DNA from: an uncultured Planctomycetaceae bacterium
GTDB taxonomy: Bacteria; Planctomycetota; Planctomycetia; Planctomycetales; Planctomycetaceae
Direction: 5' to 3'
NCBI GenBank assembly: GCA_903871805.1
Contig: CAIQIE010000201.1
Coordinates: forward strand, 1-38,966
DNA length: 38,966 bases
The notes under the pieces were generated by a model, which did not search any database, was not told the origin of the DNA, and was given only the letters and a program-made list of their open reading frames with translations. Made by a program: the position numbers and the translations under genes. Of the stretch, positions 16,899-25,991 are shown piece by piece (within the stretch, counting starts at the first letter, position 1; every line of letters begins with the position of its first letter).

Positions 16899-17906
16899 AT
16901 GAAGCCCGTGAAGAATTCGCCTGACTGTTGTTCGGATCGACCTGCTGTAAATCGGCGTTCGTTTGTGGCGGCGATGGCTGCAGCTTCGTCAGCGTTTGTG
17001 CTGCCCAGTCGGGCGATTCAGGCCGGATTGTTTTCCGGCCCATCACGCACCAGTGCCGCAGAGACGGCAGTGTCGGAGTTTTACGGAACGCTGACCGACG
17101 ACCAGAGGAAGGTGCTCTGCCTGCCATTTGATCACGAACTTCGCAGTCGTATCAGCGCCAACTGGCACGTGACCGAGCCAACGCTGGGGCAGTCATTTTA
17201 CACGACTCAGCAGAGAGAGTGTGTGGGGCGGATTGTCAAGGGACTGTGCAGCGAAGAGGGTTACGAGCGCGTCACTCGCCAGATGGATGAGGATGCTGGT
17301 GGACTTCACGAATTCAGCGTCGCCCTGTTTGGTGCTCCGAGTGATGCAGAAAAGCCCTTTGAATTTATGCTGACCGGTCGTCACCTGACTTTGCGGGCCG
17401 ACGGAAATTCTGTGGACCGTGCCGCTTTTGGTGGCCCCATTGTCTATGGGCATGATCAGGTTGACCCGGTGGCTTCAAAGAACATCTATTTCTATCAGAC
17501 TCAGCAGACCGATGCAGTCTTTAAATTGCTGAAAGACGATCAGGTTGCGAAAGCCCTGGTGGAAAATGCACCTGCGGAAACTGCAGTTCAACTGCAGGGC
17601 GAGAGCGGGAAATTTGCCGGTATCCGCGTGGGTGACCTGTCAGCAGAGCAGAAACAGCAGGTCGAAAAGACTCTTGGCGTGTTGCTTGCACCTTATCGCC
17701 GTGAGGACACAGATGAGGTCATGGAAATTCTCAAATCATCCGGCGGTATGGATCAACTGCACATGGCCTTCTATCGTTCGGGCGATCTCGGCAATGACAA
17801 GATGTGGGATATCTGGCGCGTGGAAGGGCCATCTTTTGTCTGGCACTATCGTGGTGCTCCGCATGTGCATGCCTACATCAATATCGGTCAGATAAAAAAA
17901 GCCTGA
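16899..17906 (+). CDS. Tat-exported DUF3500 family protein
   Basis: A 335-residue protein with a twin-arginine signal (NRRSFVAAMAAASSAFVLPS, about residues 18-37) followed by a DUF3500 domain. Recognised stretches are DDQRKVLCLPFDHELRSRISANWHV, QQRECVGRIVKGLCSEEGYERV, the Gly-rich FMLTGRHLTLRADGN and the terminal VWHYRGAPHVHAYINIG. The family's function is unknown; the conserved His/Asp residues hint at a periplasmic metal-dependent activity, which I do not claim. ATG 16899 has GGGAG eight bases upstream and places the RR motif correctly. A terminator follows at 17960, so it is probably monocistronic. Confidence 0.88.
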   Translation: MKPVKNSPDCCSDRPAVNRRSFVAAMAAASSAFVLPSRAIQAGLFSGPSRTSAAETAVSEFYGTLTDDQRKVLCLPFDHELRSRISANWHVTEPTLGQSFYTTQQRECVGRIVKGLCSEEGYERVTRQMDEDAGGLHEFSVALFGAPSDAEKPFEFMLTGRHLTLRADGNSVDRAAFGGPIVYGHDQVDPVASKNIYFYQTQQTDAVFKLLKDDQVAKALVENAPAETAVQLQGESGKFAGIRVGDLSAEQKQQVEKTLGVLLAPYRREDTDEVMEILKSSGGMDQLHMAFYRSGDLGNDKMWDIWRVEGPSFVWHYRGAPHVHAYINIGQIKKA

Positions 17907-17959
17907 CTGTCGCTGGTTGACAGAGACCACTCTGGCAATCAGTCGCAGTTCCGTGAACG

Positions 17960-17993
17960 GCCCGGTTTGCTGAAGCAGACCGGGCTCCTTTTT
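17960..17993 (+). terminator. Rho-independent terminator after the DUF3500 gene
   Basis: GCCCGGTTTGC (17960-17970) pairs with GCAGACCGGGC (17975-17985), with one T-G wobble, across a TGAA tetraloop, followed by TCCTTTTT. This is a textbook intrinsic terminator 54 bases after the stop codon. It separates the DUF3500 gene from the amidohydrolase gene. Confidence 0.9.
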
Positions 17994-18025
17994 CAGCAGC
18001 CCGTTGAAATACAGAGAGTGGTCCA

Positions 18026-19321
18026 ATGCTGTTTCGTTCTGCCGGAATTTTTGTCGCTCTATTGACGATGGCCTGCCTCACTTCTGCGGCTCAGGCTGCC
18101 ACACTGGTGTATGCCTCACGTCTGATCGACGGACGCAGTCCACAGCCGCTGACTGATGTCACTTTAGTTATCGACGCCGGGAAAATTCTGGAGGTTGCCA
18201 CAGGATTTGTGCCGCCGAAGGATGGCGACCGTGTTGTAGATCTTCGCAGATATACGGTGGTGCCGGGGCTGATGGATATGCATACCCATCTGATGTCCCA
18301 GCATTCAAAAGATTCGTACACAGAGCGATTCTTCATGGAGGAATCGGACTATGCACTGCGATCAACAGTCTACGCACGAGTCACTCTGATGGCCGGTTTC
18401 ACGACCGTCCGGGAACTTGGCGATAATGGAATTAATTCGGTTTCACTCCGCAAAGCCATTGATGAGGGCTGGATCGTTGGGCCTCGCATCTTTACTGCAG
18501 GAAAATCCATTGCCACAACGGGCGGGCACGCTGATCCGACCAATGGGCTGAAAGGAAAATTTCGGGAGGATGCTGATCCTGTCGATGGTGTGGTCAATGG
18601 GCAGGACGACGCCCGAAAGGCTGTTCGCCAGCGATACAAGGACGGTGCCGATCTGATTAAGCTGACAGCGACCGGCGGAGTTCTGAGTCTGGCAGCCAGC
18701 GGTCAGAATCCGCAGTTCACATCCGAAGAACTTCAGGCCATTGTGCAAACAGCCCGCGATTACAACATGACTGTCGCCGTTCACGCCCATGGTGCAGAGG
18801 GTATGAAGCGAGCTGTTCTGGCGGGCGTGGATTCCATCGAGCATGGAACCTATATGACTGACGAGATCATTGAGCTGATGAAGCAGAGAAATACGTTCTG
18901 GGTTCCGACAAACATGGCTGGAGAGTGGGTCGCAAAAAAGGCGGAAGAACCCGGGTATTTCCCTGAGATCGTGCGTCCCAAAGCTGCTGCCATTGGTCCT
19001 GCTATCCGAGATACTTTTAAGCGTGCGTATAAGGCTGGCGTGCAGATTGCCTTTGGAACGGACAGCGGTGTCTCGTCGCATGGCGAAAACGCGCATGAGT
19101 TTGAATTGATGGTGGAAGGTGGTATGTCGCCCATGGAAGCGATCCGGTCGGCGACATTCACTGCGTCACGTCTGCTGAAAGTGGAAGATCGCCTCGGTGC
19201 ACTGCTTCCCGGAATGATTGCCGATGTTGTGGCTGTCGAAGGGAATCCGCTGGAAAACATCAGTGCAATGCGAACAGTGGTCTTTGTAATGAAGGATGGG
19301 AAGATTTATCGCGAGCCATAG
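18026..19321 (+). CDS. Secreted metal-dependent amidohydrolase
   Basis: A 431-residue amidohydrolase of the imidazolonepropionase/prolidase-like branch. A Sec signal peptide ([20 protein letters not shown]) predicts export. Binuclear metal ligands are His86 and His88 in DMHTHL, the likely carboxylated Lys212 in [10 protein letters not shown], His253 in VAVHAHG, His273 in SIEHGTY and Asp346 in FGTDSG. The N- and C-terminal strands form the small beta-sandwich ([36 protein letters not shown]). Relatives hydrolyse Xaa-Pro dipeptides or cyclic amides, so the substrate cannot be fixed. It follows a terminator and likely has its own promoter in the short gap. Confidence 0.92.
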   Translation: MLFRSAGIFVALLTMACLTSAAQAATLVYASRLIDGRSPQPLTDVTLVIDAGKILEVATGFVPPKDGDRVVDLRRYTVVPGLMDMHTHLMSQHSKDSYTERFFMEESDYALRSTVYARVTLMAGFTTVRELGDNGINSVSLRKAIDEGWIVGPRIFTAGKSIATTGGHADPTNGLKGKFREDADPVDGVVNGQDDARKAVRQRYKDGADLIKLTATGGVLSLAASGQNPQFTSEELQAIVQTARDYNMTVAVHAHGAEGMKRAVLAGVDSIEHGTYMTDEIIELMKQRNTFWVPTNMAGEWVAKKAEEPGYFPEIVRPKAAAIGPAIRDTFKRAYKAGVQIAFGTDSGVSSHGENAHEFELMVEGGMSPMEAIRSATFTASRLLKVEDRLGALLPGMIADVVAVEGNPLENISAMRTVVFVMKDGKIYREP

Positions 19322-19535
19322 CAGTGGCGATGTCCGTTCAGGCAGCATGATTGTAGACAACAACCGGCTGTAGTGATGAGTGTCGAAAATTAGCGTGGCT
19401 CGTTGGGCCTGCGGCGTTCCTTTTGATGATCACGACCCCCTGAAAGCTGCTGACTCAAGCGATTTTCGGTTGATTTGCGGCAGCGTGTGAAGTGCGGTTT
19501 GCAATTCGCAGTTTCTCGAACTGTCGACCTGATCT

Positions 19536-20399
19536 CTACAGGCGGCTGCAGATTGCTTTCGCGAAGCGCTCAGGTGCCACTTCATCGTAACTCAGATACA
19601 GCGAAGGTTCGATCAGTTCCAGTTCCATGATGGCGGGCTGTTCGTTCTCCAGCCGGACAATGTCGACTCGTGAATACAGCGTGGACCCCGGGACCGCGGC
19701 GTGGCTGTTTTGGGCAAATTCCACAAGATCCTGTGGTGGAGAGCAGGGGGCGATTGAGGCGCCATGTTCCTCCTGGACCCGAAAATCGCCGTTTTTGGGT
19801 TTCTTCACAACGGCATGGCTGAACTGGCCGTCAAGGAATATCAGCGAATACTCGCCCCGTTCCACCACACTGCGGATAAACGGCTGCGCCAACGCAATGC
19901 TGCCGTGAAATGCCATGGCGGCCTGACGAAATGTCTCGGGAAGCGACGCCGGAGTCAGTCGAAATGCGTTGTCCGCATTGGCTCCAATCAACGGTTTCAC
20001 AACAATCTCTCCGACGTTCAGTCGGTCAAACACATCTTGCAGGTCCTGCTCGTGCGGTGAATTGAGCCAAAGTGTCGGAACGATGGTTGTCCCGGACTGC
20101 TCAAGCTTCTGCAGGTAAAGTTTGCGAATGTTCCAGCGGACAATATCCAGCGAGTTCAGCAGAGTGGCGGAAGACTGTTCGATAGTCTCAAGAACGTTCA
20201 AAAACTGATTCGGTGAACTTTGATAATCCCAGGGTGACCGAATCACAACCAGACGATAGTCATCCCATCGGGCAGCGGGGCATCTCCACGAAACTTCGTC
20301 AACCTGGATACCTGATCCGTTCAGACGATCAACAACCAGGTGATCATAGGCGACAAAGTCCTGAAGGCTATCCATCGTGAGAAATGCAATTTTGTGCAT
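19536..20399 (-). CDS. ATP-grasp ligase, RimK/GshB/DcsG-like
   Basis: A 287-residue ATP-grasp enzyme that would join a carboxylate to an amine or similar nucleophile through an acyl phosphate. The N-terminal preATP-grasp domain has LVVIRSPWDYQSSPNQFL. The nucleotide-binding Lys is in GEIVVKPLIGANADNAFRL. The Mg-binding acidic motif is MELELIEPSLYLSY, with RVDIVRLENE before it. This ELELIEPS motif is shared with the cycloserine-forming DcsG group and related uncharacterised proteins. ATG 20399 is chosen over the upstream frame because similarity starts at MHKIAFLTMDS; no strong ribosome-binding site is visible. It is downstream of maf and folP on the same strand and may share their transcript. 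The substrate is unknown. Confidence 0.8.
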   Translation of the reverse strand: MHKIAFLTMDSLQDFVAYDHLVVDRLNGSGIQVDEVSWRCPAARWDDYRLVVIRSPWDYQSSPNQFLNVLETIEQSSATLLNSLDIVRWNIRKLYLQKLEQSGTTIVPTLWLNSPHEQDLQDVFDRLNVGEIVVKPLIGANADNAFRLTPASLPETFRQAAMAFHGSIALAQPFIRSVVERGEYSLIFLDGQFSHAVVKKPKNGDFRVQEEHGASIAPCSPPQDLVEFAQNSHAAVPGSTLYSRVDIVRLENEQPAIMELELIEPSLYLSYDEVAPERFAKAICSRL

Positions 20400-20506
20400 C
20401 GATGCTGGTCCAAAGATAGAACAGGGAGCCGGGGAGGGGTTTGCAGAAGGGTGGCATGTTGCCCTGTGATGGTTTTTGCAGGGTGCTGTCAGGAACCTGT
20501 CGGCAC

Positions 20507-21148
20507 TCAATCGGGAAGGCTGCGGATCAGTTCCATCGTTTCCAGCAGTGGCAACCCGATGACGTTTGTCAGGCTGCCTTCCATGTGGGTCACGAAGGAG
20601 GCCGCAAAACCCTGGATGGCGTAGCCGCCCGCTTTTCCCGGAGATTCATTCGTGGAAAGATACCAATCCATGGTGGTATCGGAAATCGCAGAAAATGTCA
20701 CTCGGGAACGAACTACGACGCTTCGAACCGTATTACCCCGCGAAACGATGACTGCTGTCCACACTTCATGAGTTCTTCCGGACAGTCGCAGGGCAAACCA
20801 CTCCCGCACCTGCTGCCTCCAGTGTTCTGGTTCAGGTTGCCCGAGGACTTCTCTGGTCCCATCCGACTCACCAGTGACGACTGTTGTGTCGGCAACGACG
20901 ATCACAGGCGGGTTATCCGGAGAAAACCATGGCTGATGCGGCAACTGATTCTGCACATCGGCATGTTTCAGTGCGGCTATCTCGACCAGTCGCTGTCGGA
21001 TCTGTGAGTCAAAAGTCATCGATTCAAAGCCGGGTTCCAGCGGCGATGTCGGGGGCAGCACATAGAGACATTCAATGCCGGTTATAGACCCCAGCAATTC
21101 GCGGCGACGGGGCGAACGAGAACCGAGAACAACAGAACGGAGACTCAT
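20507..21148 (-). CDS. maf: Maf-family nucleotide pyrophosphatase
   Basis: A 213-residue Maf/YhdE-like protein, which hydrolyses non-canonical or selected nucleoside triphosphates to monophosphates. Signatures: the N-terminal SVVLGSRSPRRRELLG phosphate-binding loop, the catalytic VIVVADTTVV, and GKAGGYAIQGFAASFVTHMEGS with the C-terminal NVIGLPLLETMELIR. The ATG at 21148 gives MSLRSVVLGSRSP and a typical length; the upstream start at 21235 would overlap folP by 34 bases and adds unconserved residues. The stretch between ADTTVV and the GKAGG motif is somewhat longer and more divergent than in the E. coli protein. It sits 53 bases downstream of folP. Confidence 0.92.
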   Translation of the reverse strand: MSLRSVVLGSRSPRRRELLGSITGIECLYVLPPTSPLEPGFESMTFDSQIRQRLVEIAALKHADVQNQLPHQPWFSPDNPPVIVVADTTVVTGESDGTREVLGQPEPEHWRQQVREWFALRLSGRTHEVWTAVIVSRGNTVRSVVVRSRVTFSAISDTTMDWYLSTNESPGKAGGYAIQGFAASFVTHMEGSLTNVIGLPLLETMELIRSLPD

Positions 21149-21201
21149 GATTTGACTTTGCACGTCAGAAAGAATTCCCGGGAAATGTCGACATGCCAGA
21201 G

Positions 21202-22053
21202 TTAGTTCATTGTTTCTGTCTGAAGTGCCAGCCATGCCACCAGCGCATCTCGAACGGGCAGTACATCGTGAATTCGTAGAATATCGCAGCCTGCCGCTGC
21301 GAGTCCAATGGAGACTCCGATGGTGCCTGCCAGATGCTCCTCCACAGGACGCCCAAGGACTTTTGACAGGAATCGTTTCCTTGAGTGCCCGATGAGGACT
21401 GGCCGCTGCAGATATTTTTGAAGAGAGGAAACGGAACGCAGTAGTTCCAGATTGTGCTCAGCCGTCTTTCCAAAGCCAATCCCCGGGTCGATACACATTC
21501 GTTCCGGAGGTATCCCCGCCATCAGACAACGATCAACCTGTTGCTGCAGAAACTCGGTCACTTCGGCGACAACATTTGAGTACACCGGATTCAATTGCAT
21601 GGTCTGCGGTGTTCCCTGAATGTGCATCACGCAGATGCCGGCATCATGCTGGCGGCAGATTTCCAGCATGTGCGGATCAAATGTCAGGCCGGAAATGTCA
21701 TTAACAATCTCAGCGCCGGCGTCCAGTGCCTGTCGAGCCACCTCAGACTTGGTCGTGTCGATACTGATGGGAATGCCAACTTCTTTTGCCAGTCTTTGGA
21801 TTACAGGAATGGTTCGTCGCAGTTCTTCGTCGACCCCTACTGGCGCAGCACCCGGACGGGTTGATTCGCCTCCAATATCCAGAATGCTGGCTCCCTCCGC
21901 TTCCATAGCTTTTCCACGAGCAACAGCCTGATCGATGGTGCAGAATTGCCCGCCATCGGAAAAGCTGTCCGGTGTCACATTCAGAATTCCCATCAGAATG
22001 GGAAGCTGTTGGCGAGTCAGATTGCGGGTGCGTAGAGTCCAGGGATAAGCCAT
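21202..22053 (-). CDS. folP: Dihydropteroate synthase
   Basis: Condenses p-aminobenzoate with 6-hydroxymethyl-dihydropterin pyrophosphate in folate synthesis; it is the sulfonamide target. The 283-residue TIM barrel shows all signatures: MGILNVTPDSFSDGG, ILDIGGESTRPGAAPV, ISIDTTKSEVARQALD, EIVNDISG, CIDPGIGFGKT, LIGHSRKRFLSK and the terminal RIHDV. The pterin- and sulfonamide-contact loops look canonical, with no obvious resistance insertion. AGGAAA precedes ATG 22053. It heads a minus-strand run followed by maf and the ATP-grasp gene. Confidence 0.97.
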   Translation of the reverse strand: MAYPWTLRTRNLTRQQLPILMGILNVTPDSFSDGGQFCTIDQAVARGKAMEAEGASILDIGGESTRPGAAPVGVDEELRRTIPVIQRLAKEVGIPISIDTTKSEVARQALDAGAEIVNDISGLTFDPHMLEICRQHDAGICVMHIQGTPQTMQLNPVYSNVVAEVTEFLQQQVDRCLMAGIPPERMCIDPGIGFGKTAEHNLELLRSVSSLQKYLQRPVLIGHSRKRFLSKVLGRPVEEHLAGTIGVSIGLAAAGCDILRIHDVLPVRDALVAWLALQTETMN

Positions 22054-22438
22054 CGACAGTTTCCTGAGTCAAAGGGGCGAACGGGAAGGATATGGGGTTC
22101 AGCGGGAAACATCCAGGCGAAATCCGCCCTCCATTGATCGTGGAACGCCCGAAGAACGCAAAAAACAGAAAAACCGCAGGGAATCGGATGGATCAGCGGT
22201 AATTCTGCTGGTGGAACAATTTCGGTCGTTTCGATGCACGTATCCCCATGCAGTGCATTTGCCGAAAAAATCCCCTGTTTTCACGACTCGGATGCTGGGA
22301 TTATTTGTTCATTACACTTGAATATGCCGCAGGCTCAAATACACGATCAGGAGTTTTAAAAACTCCTGGCAGTTCCCCCCTTCGGCAGATTTTCACTGGA
22401 AGGCGAATTCCGGAGCCTGAATCAGAAAAGACACGTCA
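22054..22438. other. 385-base divergent region between folP and a beta-propeller gene
   Basis: It must contain promoters for folP (minus) and the membrane propeller (plus). A perfect inverted repeat lies at 22348-22368: CAGGAGTTTT, one central A, AAAACTCCTG, about 70 bases before the plus-strand start codon. There is no T-run after it beyond the arm, so an operator or leader hairpin fits better than a terminator. No gene is supported here. Confidence 0.5.
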
Positions 22439-24154
22439 ATGAATTCCGAATCGATCACTTCAGTCCCTGATCAGCATCCCGGCACTGCAGCAGGTACTGT
22501 GTTACGCAGGGGACGATTTCCTGTATACCCGATTGTTGCCACAGTCCTCACCAGTCTCGTGATTGTACTCAGTCACAGATTTGTTAGTGAAATCGAAGAC
22601 GCAATTCACCTCGGACTCGACGTCATCATGATGGCCACCCTGGCCCTTGTGTTCAGCCTGTTGCTGATGTGGCTGGTTTGGTTTCTGTTTCGCAGTCGCT
22701 GGACCTGGCGAAATCGCCTGATCGCTTCTACAGTCGTGATCCTGCTTCCCGTGGTTTTTTTCAGGGTGTTTCGTCCGATTCATGGGGGCGATACAAATGT
22801 AATGCGGTTTGAACCTGTCTGGAACGTTAATTCGGCCGCACTTCCGGATGCATCGCAGACGAAAGTGTCTGCAGACGTGGATCTGCTGACAGAGACGAAT
22901 GAGGATTTTCCGAGATTTCTGGGGGCCAGTCAGGATGGTCATGTTGAAAACGTGGACATCGACACCACAGATTTCAGCAAAAAAATTCGTGTTGTCTGGA
23001 AACAGCCCGTAGGAGCAGGCTGGAGCGGGTTTGTGGTGCGAAATGGTTATGCAGTGACCATGGAACAGCGTGCTGAACGGGAATGTGTGACCTGCTACGA
23101 GGTCGCGACGGGCACGCTGAAGTGGATTTATGAACATTCGGCACGGCATCTGGACACAATGCAGCTGGGACGCACCGGGCCCAGATCCACGCCCACAATT
23201 CATGCTGGAAAAGTCTATGCTGTTGGTGCCGTTGGAGACCTTGTCTGTCTGAATGGATCCGATGGATCAGTCGTCTGGAAGCACAATCTGAATGAGATTC
23301 TGGGGATCACTCTCGGGGAATCCAGAGACAGCGAAGGTCTTGTCACGCTTCACGAGTCCAATACGACCTTGGCCTGGGGAAGATCAGCTGCTCCTTTAAT
23401 CGTGGATAATACAGTAGTGATCGCCGGTGGTGGTCCCGCCGGTCCGCTTCGCGCAACGCTGTTAGCTTTTGATCTGAGCACAGGCGCATTGCAGTGGAAA
23501 AATGGCAGCGAGATGATCGCTTATGGTTCACCGATTCTGGCTAATGTTTCCGGCACCCGGCAGATACTCCTGACGGCCGAAACTCAGGTGATGGGATTCG
23601 AGCCTGCCACGGGTAAAGTTCTGTGGAGCTTTGCCAGACCAGGGCAGTCTGACGGAGCCGCAAATACATCTCAGGCTCAGCCTGTCTCTGATTCAGATAT
23701 TCTTGTCAGTAAAGGATATCCCGATGGTGGCGGTGATCGGATTCACCTCGAACAGAAAGCTGGCGTCTGGTCTGCAACCAGCGTTTGGAACAGCAGCCGA
23801 GTGCTCAAGACAAAGCTTACCAGCCCGGTGATTCTTGAGGGGCATGCCTACTGCATCTCCAATGGATTTATGGAGTGTGTACGCCTGTCTGATGGCGAGC
23901 AGAGGTGGAAGCGTCGTGGTCGGTTTGGCCATGGGCAGGTGCTGCTGGTGGGCAAAACCTTGCTGGTTCACAGCGAAGAAGGTGAGTTGTTTGTGCTGGA
24001 GGCAAATCCGAATGAATATCGTGAGCTGGGACTTGTCAAAACCATCAGCGGCGTTTGCTGGAATAACCTCTGCCTGACCGGGAAATACCTTATGGTTCGC
24101 AGTGAAATTGAGGCAGCGTGCCTGGAACTTCCAGTGATCTCCCGGGAACTGTAA
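22439..24154 (+). CDS. Membrane-anchored PQQ-type beta-propeller protein
   Basis: A 571-residue protein. Two or three membrane spans lie within the first 120 residues (IVATVLTSLVIVLSHRFV; VIMMATLALVFSLLLMWLVW; LIASTVVILLPVVFFRVF). A BamB-like propeller domain follows from about residue 160. Its repeats include GDLVCLNGSDGSVVWKHNL, SAAPLIVDNTVVIAGGG, DLSTGALQWKNGSEMIAYG, FEPATGKVLWSFARPGQ and RLSDGEQRWKRRGRFGHGQ. The 'cryptic quinoprotein' layout is common in planctomycetes and other envelope-rich bacteria. No catalytic PQQ ligands were identified. The start has only a weak AGAAAAG upstream. It is transcribed away from folP. Confidence 0.85.
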   Translation: MNSESITSVPDQHPGTAAGTVLRRGRFPVYPIVATVLTSLVIVLSHRFVSEIEDAIHLGLDVIMMATLALVFSLLLMWLVWFLFRSRWTWRNRLIASTVVILLPVVFFRVFRPIHGGDTNVMRFEPVWNVNSAALPDASQTKVSADVDLLTETNEDFPRFLGASQDGHVENVDIDTTDFSKKIRVVWKQPVGAGWSGFVVRNGYAVTMEQRAERECVTCYEVATGTLKWIYEHSARHLDTMQLGRTGPRSTPTIHAGKVYAVGAVGDLVCLNGSDGSVVWKHNLNEILGITLGESRDSEGLVTLHESNTTLAWGRSAAPLIVDNTVVIAGGGPAGPLRATLLAFDLSTGALQWKNGSEMIAYGSPILANVSGTRQILLTAETQVMGFEPATGKVLWSFARPGQSDGAANTSQAQPVSDSDILVSKGYPDGGGDRIHLEQKAGVWSATSVWNSSRVLKTKLTSPVILEGHAYCISNGFMECVRLSDGEQRWKRRGRFGHGQVLLVGKTLLVHSEEGELFVLEANPNEYRELGLVKTISGVCWNNLCLTGKYLMVRSEIEAACLELPVISREL

Positions 24155-24337
24155 GCAGGGACAGTTTCGCCTTCAGGTAGTCATTCGGCGGTACTCGGTC
24201 TTTGGTCTAACGAACAGCTTTTGCGGGACGCATCGCGCTGGCAGGAAGCTGACGATACTCGGGTGCCTATCAGCGACAATGTGCTGCCACCGCAGATATC
24301 GGAGACAATTAAAAGTTACCGGAGCAGCGCCGTCTGT

Positions 24338-24931
24338 TCAAACTTCCCGATGCAACCCGGTCGCCGCAGCAGTGTTGGAAGCAGAATCGTTTTCCCGAAA
24401 CTGCCGTCGCTTTAGCACTTCCAGTTCCATCTGCCGCGGAAACGATACATCAGGCATTTCTGACGAGCAGGTATTACCGGTCTCAATAAGGCGATCAAAT
24501 TCCGTCTGGTCAAAGCCCCCTGATGACAGCACCATCATGCCAAACCCTGTGCCGATCAGAAGCACACTGAAAACCGCCAGTAAGCTCAGCACCGGAGTAG
24601 TGAAGTCTCCGGTGATCCGTCGAAGTTGCAACAGGCCCAGAGCAATTGCAAGGATGATCGCGATGCCGGTTGCAGAAGATGCCAGTCCCATAATGAACGG
24701 CCGGATTTTCACTCCGTTCGTCGGCTGTGCGGTTAAGAAGACATCCGGAGAGACGCTGCTGGAGATATCCTGCTGAGGGCCTGGTGGCGACAGAGTTGCC
24801 TGCTCAATCGCCTCTTCAACACACAGTCCTGATAGTCCTGAATGCGGTCTTGCCGGAGACACTGACAGATTCGTACTGGCTTGCAGTGTTGAAGGCGGGA
24901 CCGAAGAACATACGCCCGAGTTACGAGTCAT
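24338..24931 (-). CDS. Hypothetical membrane protein, 197 aa
   Basis: Not recognised. A Ser/Pro/Thr-rich N-terminal stretch of about 75 residues is followed by two strong membrane spans (MGLASSATGIAIILAIALGL; LLAVFSVLLIGTGFGMMVLS) joined by a short basic loop, then a polar C-terminal tail (EFDRLIETGNTCSSEMPD). ATG 24931 is chosen over GTG 24955 because TTCGGAAAACAA precedes it. The hydrophobic pattern is more ordered than in the frame on the opposite strand, which is why I accept it. A pair of spans with a basic turn is common in small regulators or anchors, but no function is proposed. Confidence 0.55.
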   Translation of the reverse strand: MTRNSGVCSSVPPSTLQASTNLSVSPARPHSGLSGLCVEEAIEQATLSPPGPQQDISSSVSPDVFLTAQPTNGVKIRPFIMGLASSATGIAIILAIALGLLQLRRITGDFTTPVLSLLAVFSVLLIGTGFGMMVLSSGGFDQTEFDRLIETGNTCSSEMPDVSFPRQMELEVLKRRQFRENDSASNTAAATGLHREV

Positions 24932-25180
24932 TTGTTTTCCGAAGCTGGAATACACAGTGATCTGACTCCGCCGACATCAACATTTTTCAAATGCCGACTG
25001 GGACAATTTCCCAACCGGAAAACGAGCCAGAGAGTCCACATGCTGCTGAAAACGAAGGCGGGCCGCCGCCGGATCAAAAAATCCTATCGACCGGAGATAT
25101 TCTGTCGTAAGTCTCTTTGATGTAGACAATTATGTCCCGAAAGCGTTTAGCCAGGAACCGGTCAAGCTGAGCGGGCAATC

Positions 25181-25780
25181 TTAAATGGCGTCGTCCTGAG
25201 GATAAACCGGGTTTAGCCCCAGTGCTTCAAGTATGAGCTTCTCGCGCGAACGCATGACGGCTTTGTCAGCGGCAGACAGATCATCGTAACCGCAGATATG
25301 AAGCAACCCATGGATCACGTAGAGCAGCAGTTCGCTGCCGGGACTCCACGCACCTTCTGCTGCCATCTGGTACGCCATTTCAGCACTCGCAATGATTTCC
25401 CCTTCAATGGCAGCTCCAGCGGCTGGACGAGGATCGTCATCTGTGATCTCGTCGGCCGGCAACCAATCGGCCTGTGTGTCAGGGAATTCTTCGGTATCGG
25501 TATCTGCACCCTCTGCATCGTGAGAGACTTCGATGTCATCCGATGAGCTGAAGGAAAAATCCAGCTGAAAGCTGATGACATCTGTGGGATAGTCATGCTG
25601 CAGATGCTCGCGATTGATGCGATGAATCGTTTCATTGTCGACAATTGACACACTCAGAACAGCTGACTCAACAGCTTCCAGATTCAGAGCCACAAGCAGA
25701 GCCTGCCGCAGCTCCTGCACATTGACAGGAACGCAGGTCTGCTGATTATTGATATCGATTTCAAACATCACGCGGCTCAT
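25181..25780 (-). CDS. ybeY: Endoribonuclease YbeY with altered metal site and acidic insert
   Basis: YbeY is a metal-dependent endoribonuclease for 16S rRNA 3'-end maturation and ribosome quality control. The core is visible: LSVSIVDNETIHRINREHL, YPTDVISFQLDF, GEIIASAEMA and HGLLHICGYDDLSAADKAVM. The usual ligand set is His-x3-His-x5-His; here it is His157, His161 and Asp167, so the third ligand is Asp. About 50 acidic residues (roughly 75-125) are inserted between TDVISF and GEIIAS, making the protein 199 aa against about 155 in E. coli. ATG 25780 has no obvious ribosome-binding site; ATG 25768 is an alternative. The neighbours are unrelated. Confidence 0.9.
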   Translation of the reverse strand: MSRVMFEIDINNQQTCVPVNVQELRQALLVALNLEAVESAVLSVSIVDNETIHRINREHLQHDYPTDVISFQLDFSFSSSDDIEVSHDAEGADTDTEEFPDTQADWLPADEITDDDPRPAAGAAIEGEIIASAEMAYQMAAEGAWSPGSELLLYVIHGLLHICGYDDLSAADKAVMRSREKLILEALGLNPVYPQDDAI

Positions 25781-25991
25781 TCTGAAATGAAAGTCCGCAA
25801 TCAGCCAGACGGCTGCATAGCTTGTTACGGACGATCAGGCACCGTGAGTTTCAGACGGTAACTTTTAGCGCCAACAAGATTGCTGCTCTGAGTGTGAGGC
25901 ATCGTTGGCTATGTTTAACCCGGACAATTGGGAGCAACCGCGGCCCGGAGCCGATTCCACGAACCGACTCCAGTCACCGTCCAGCCGGATA

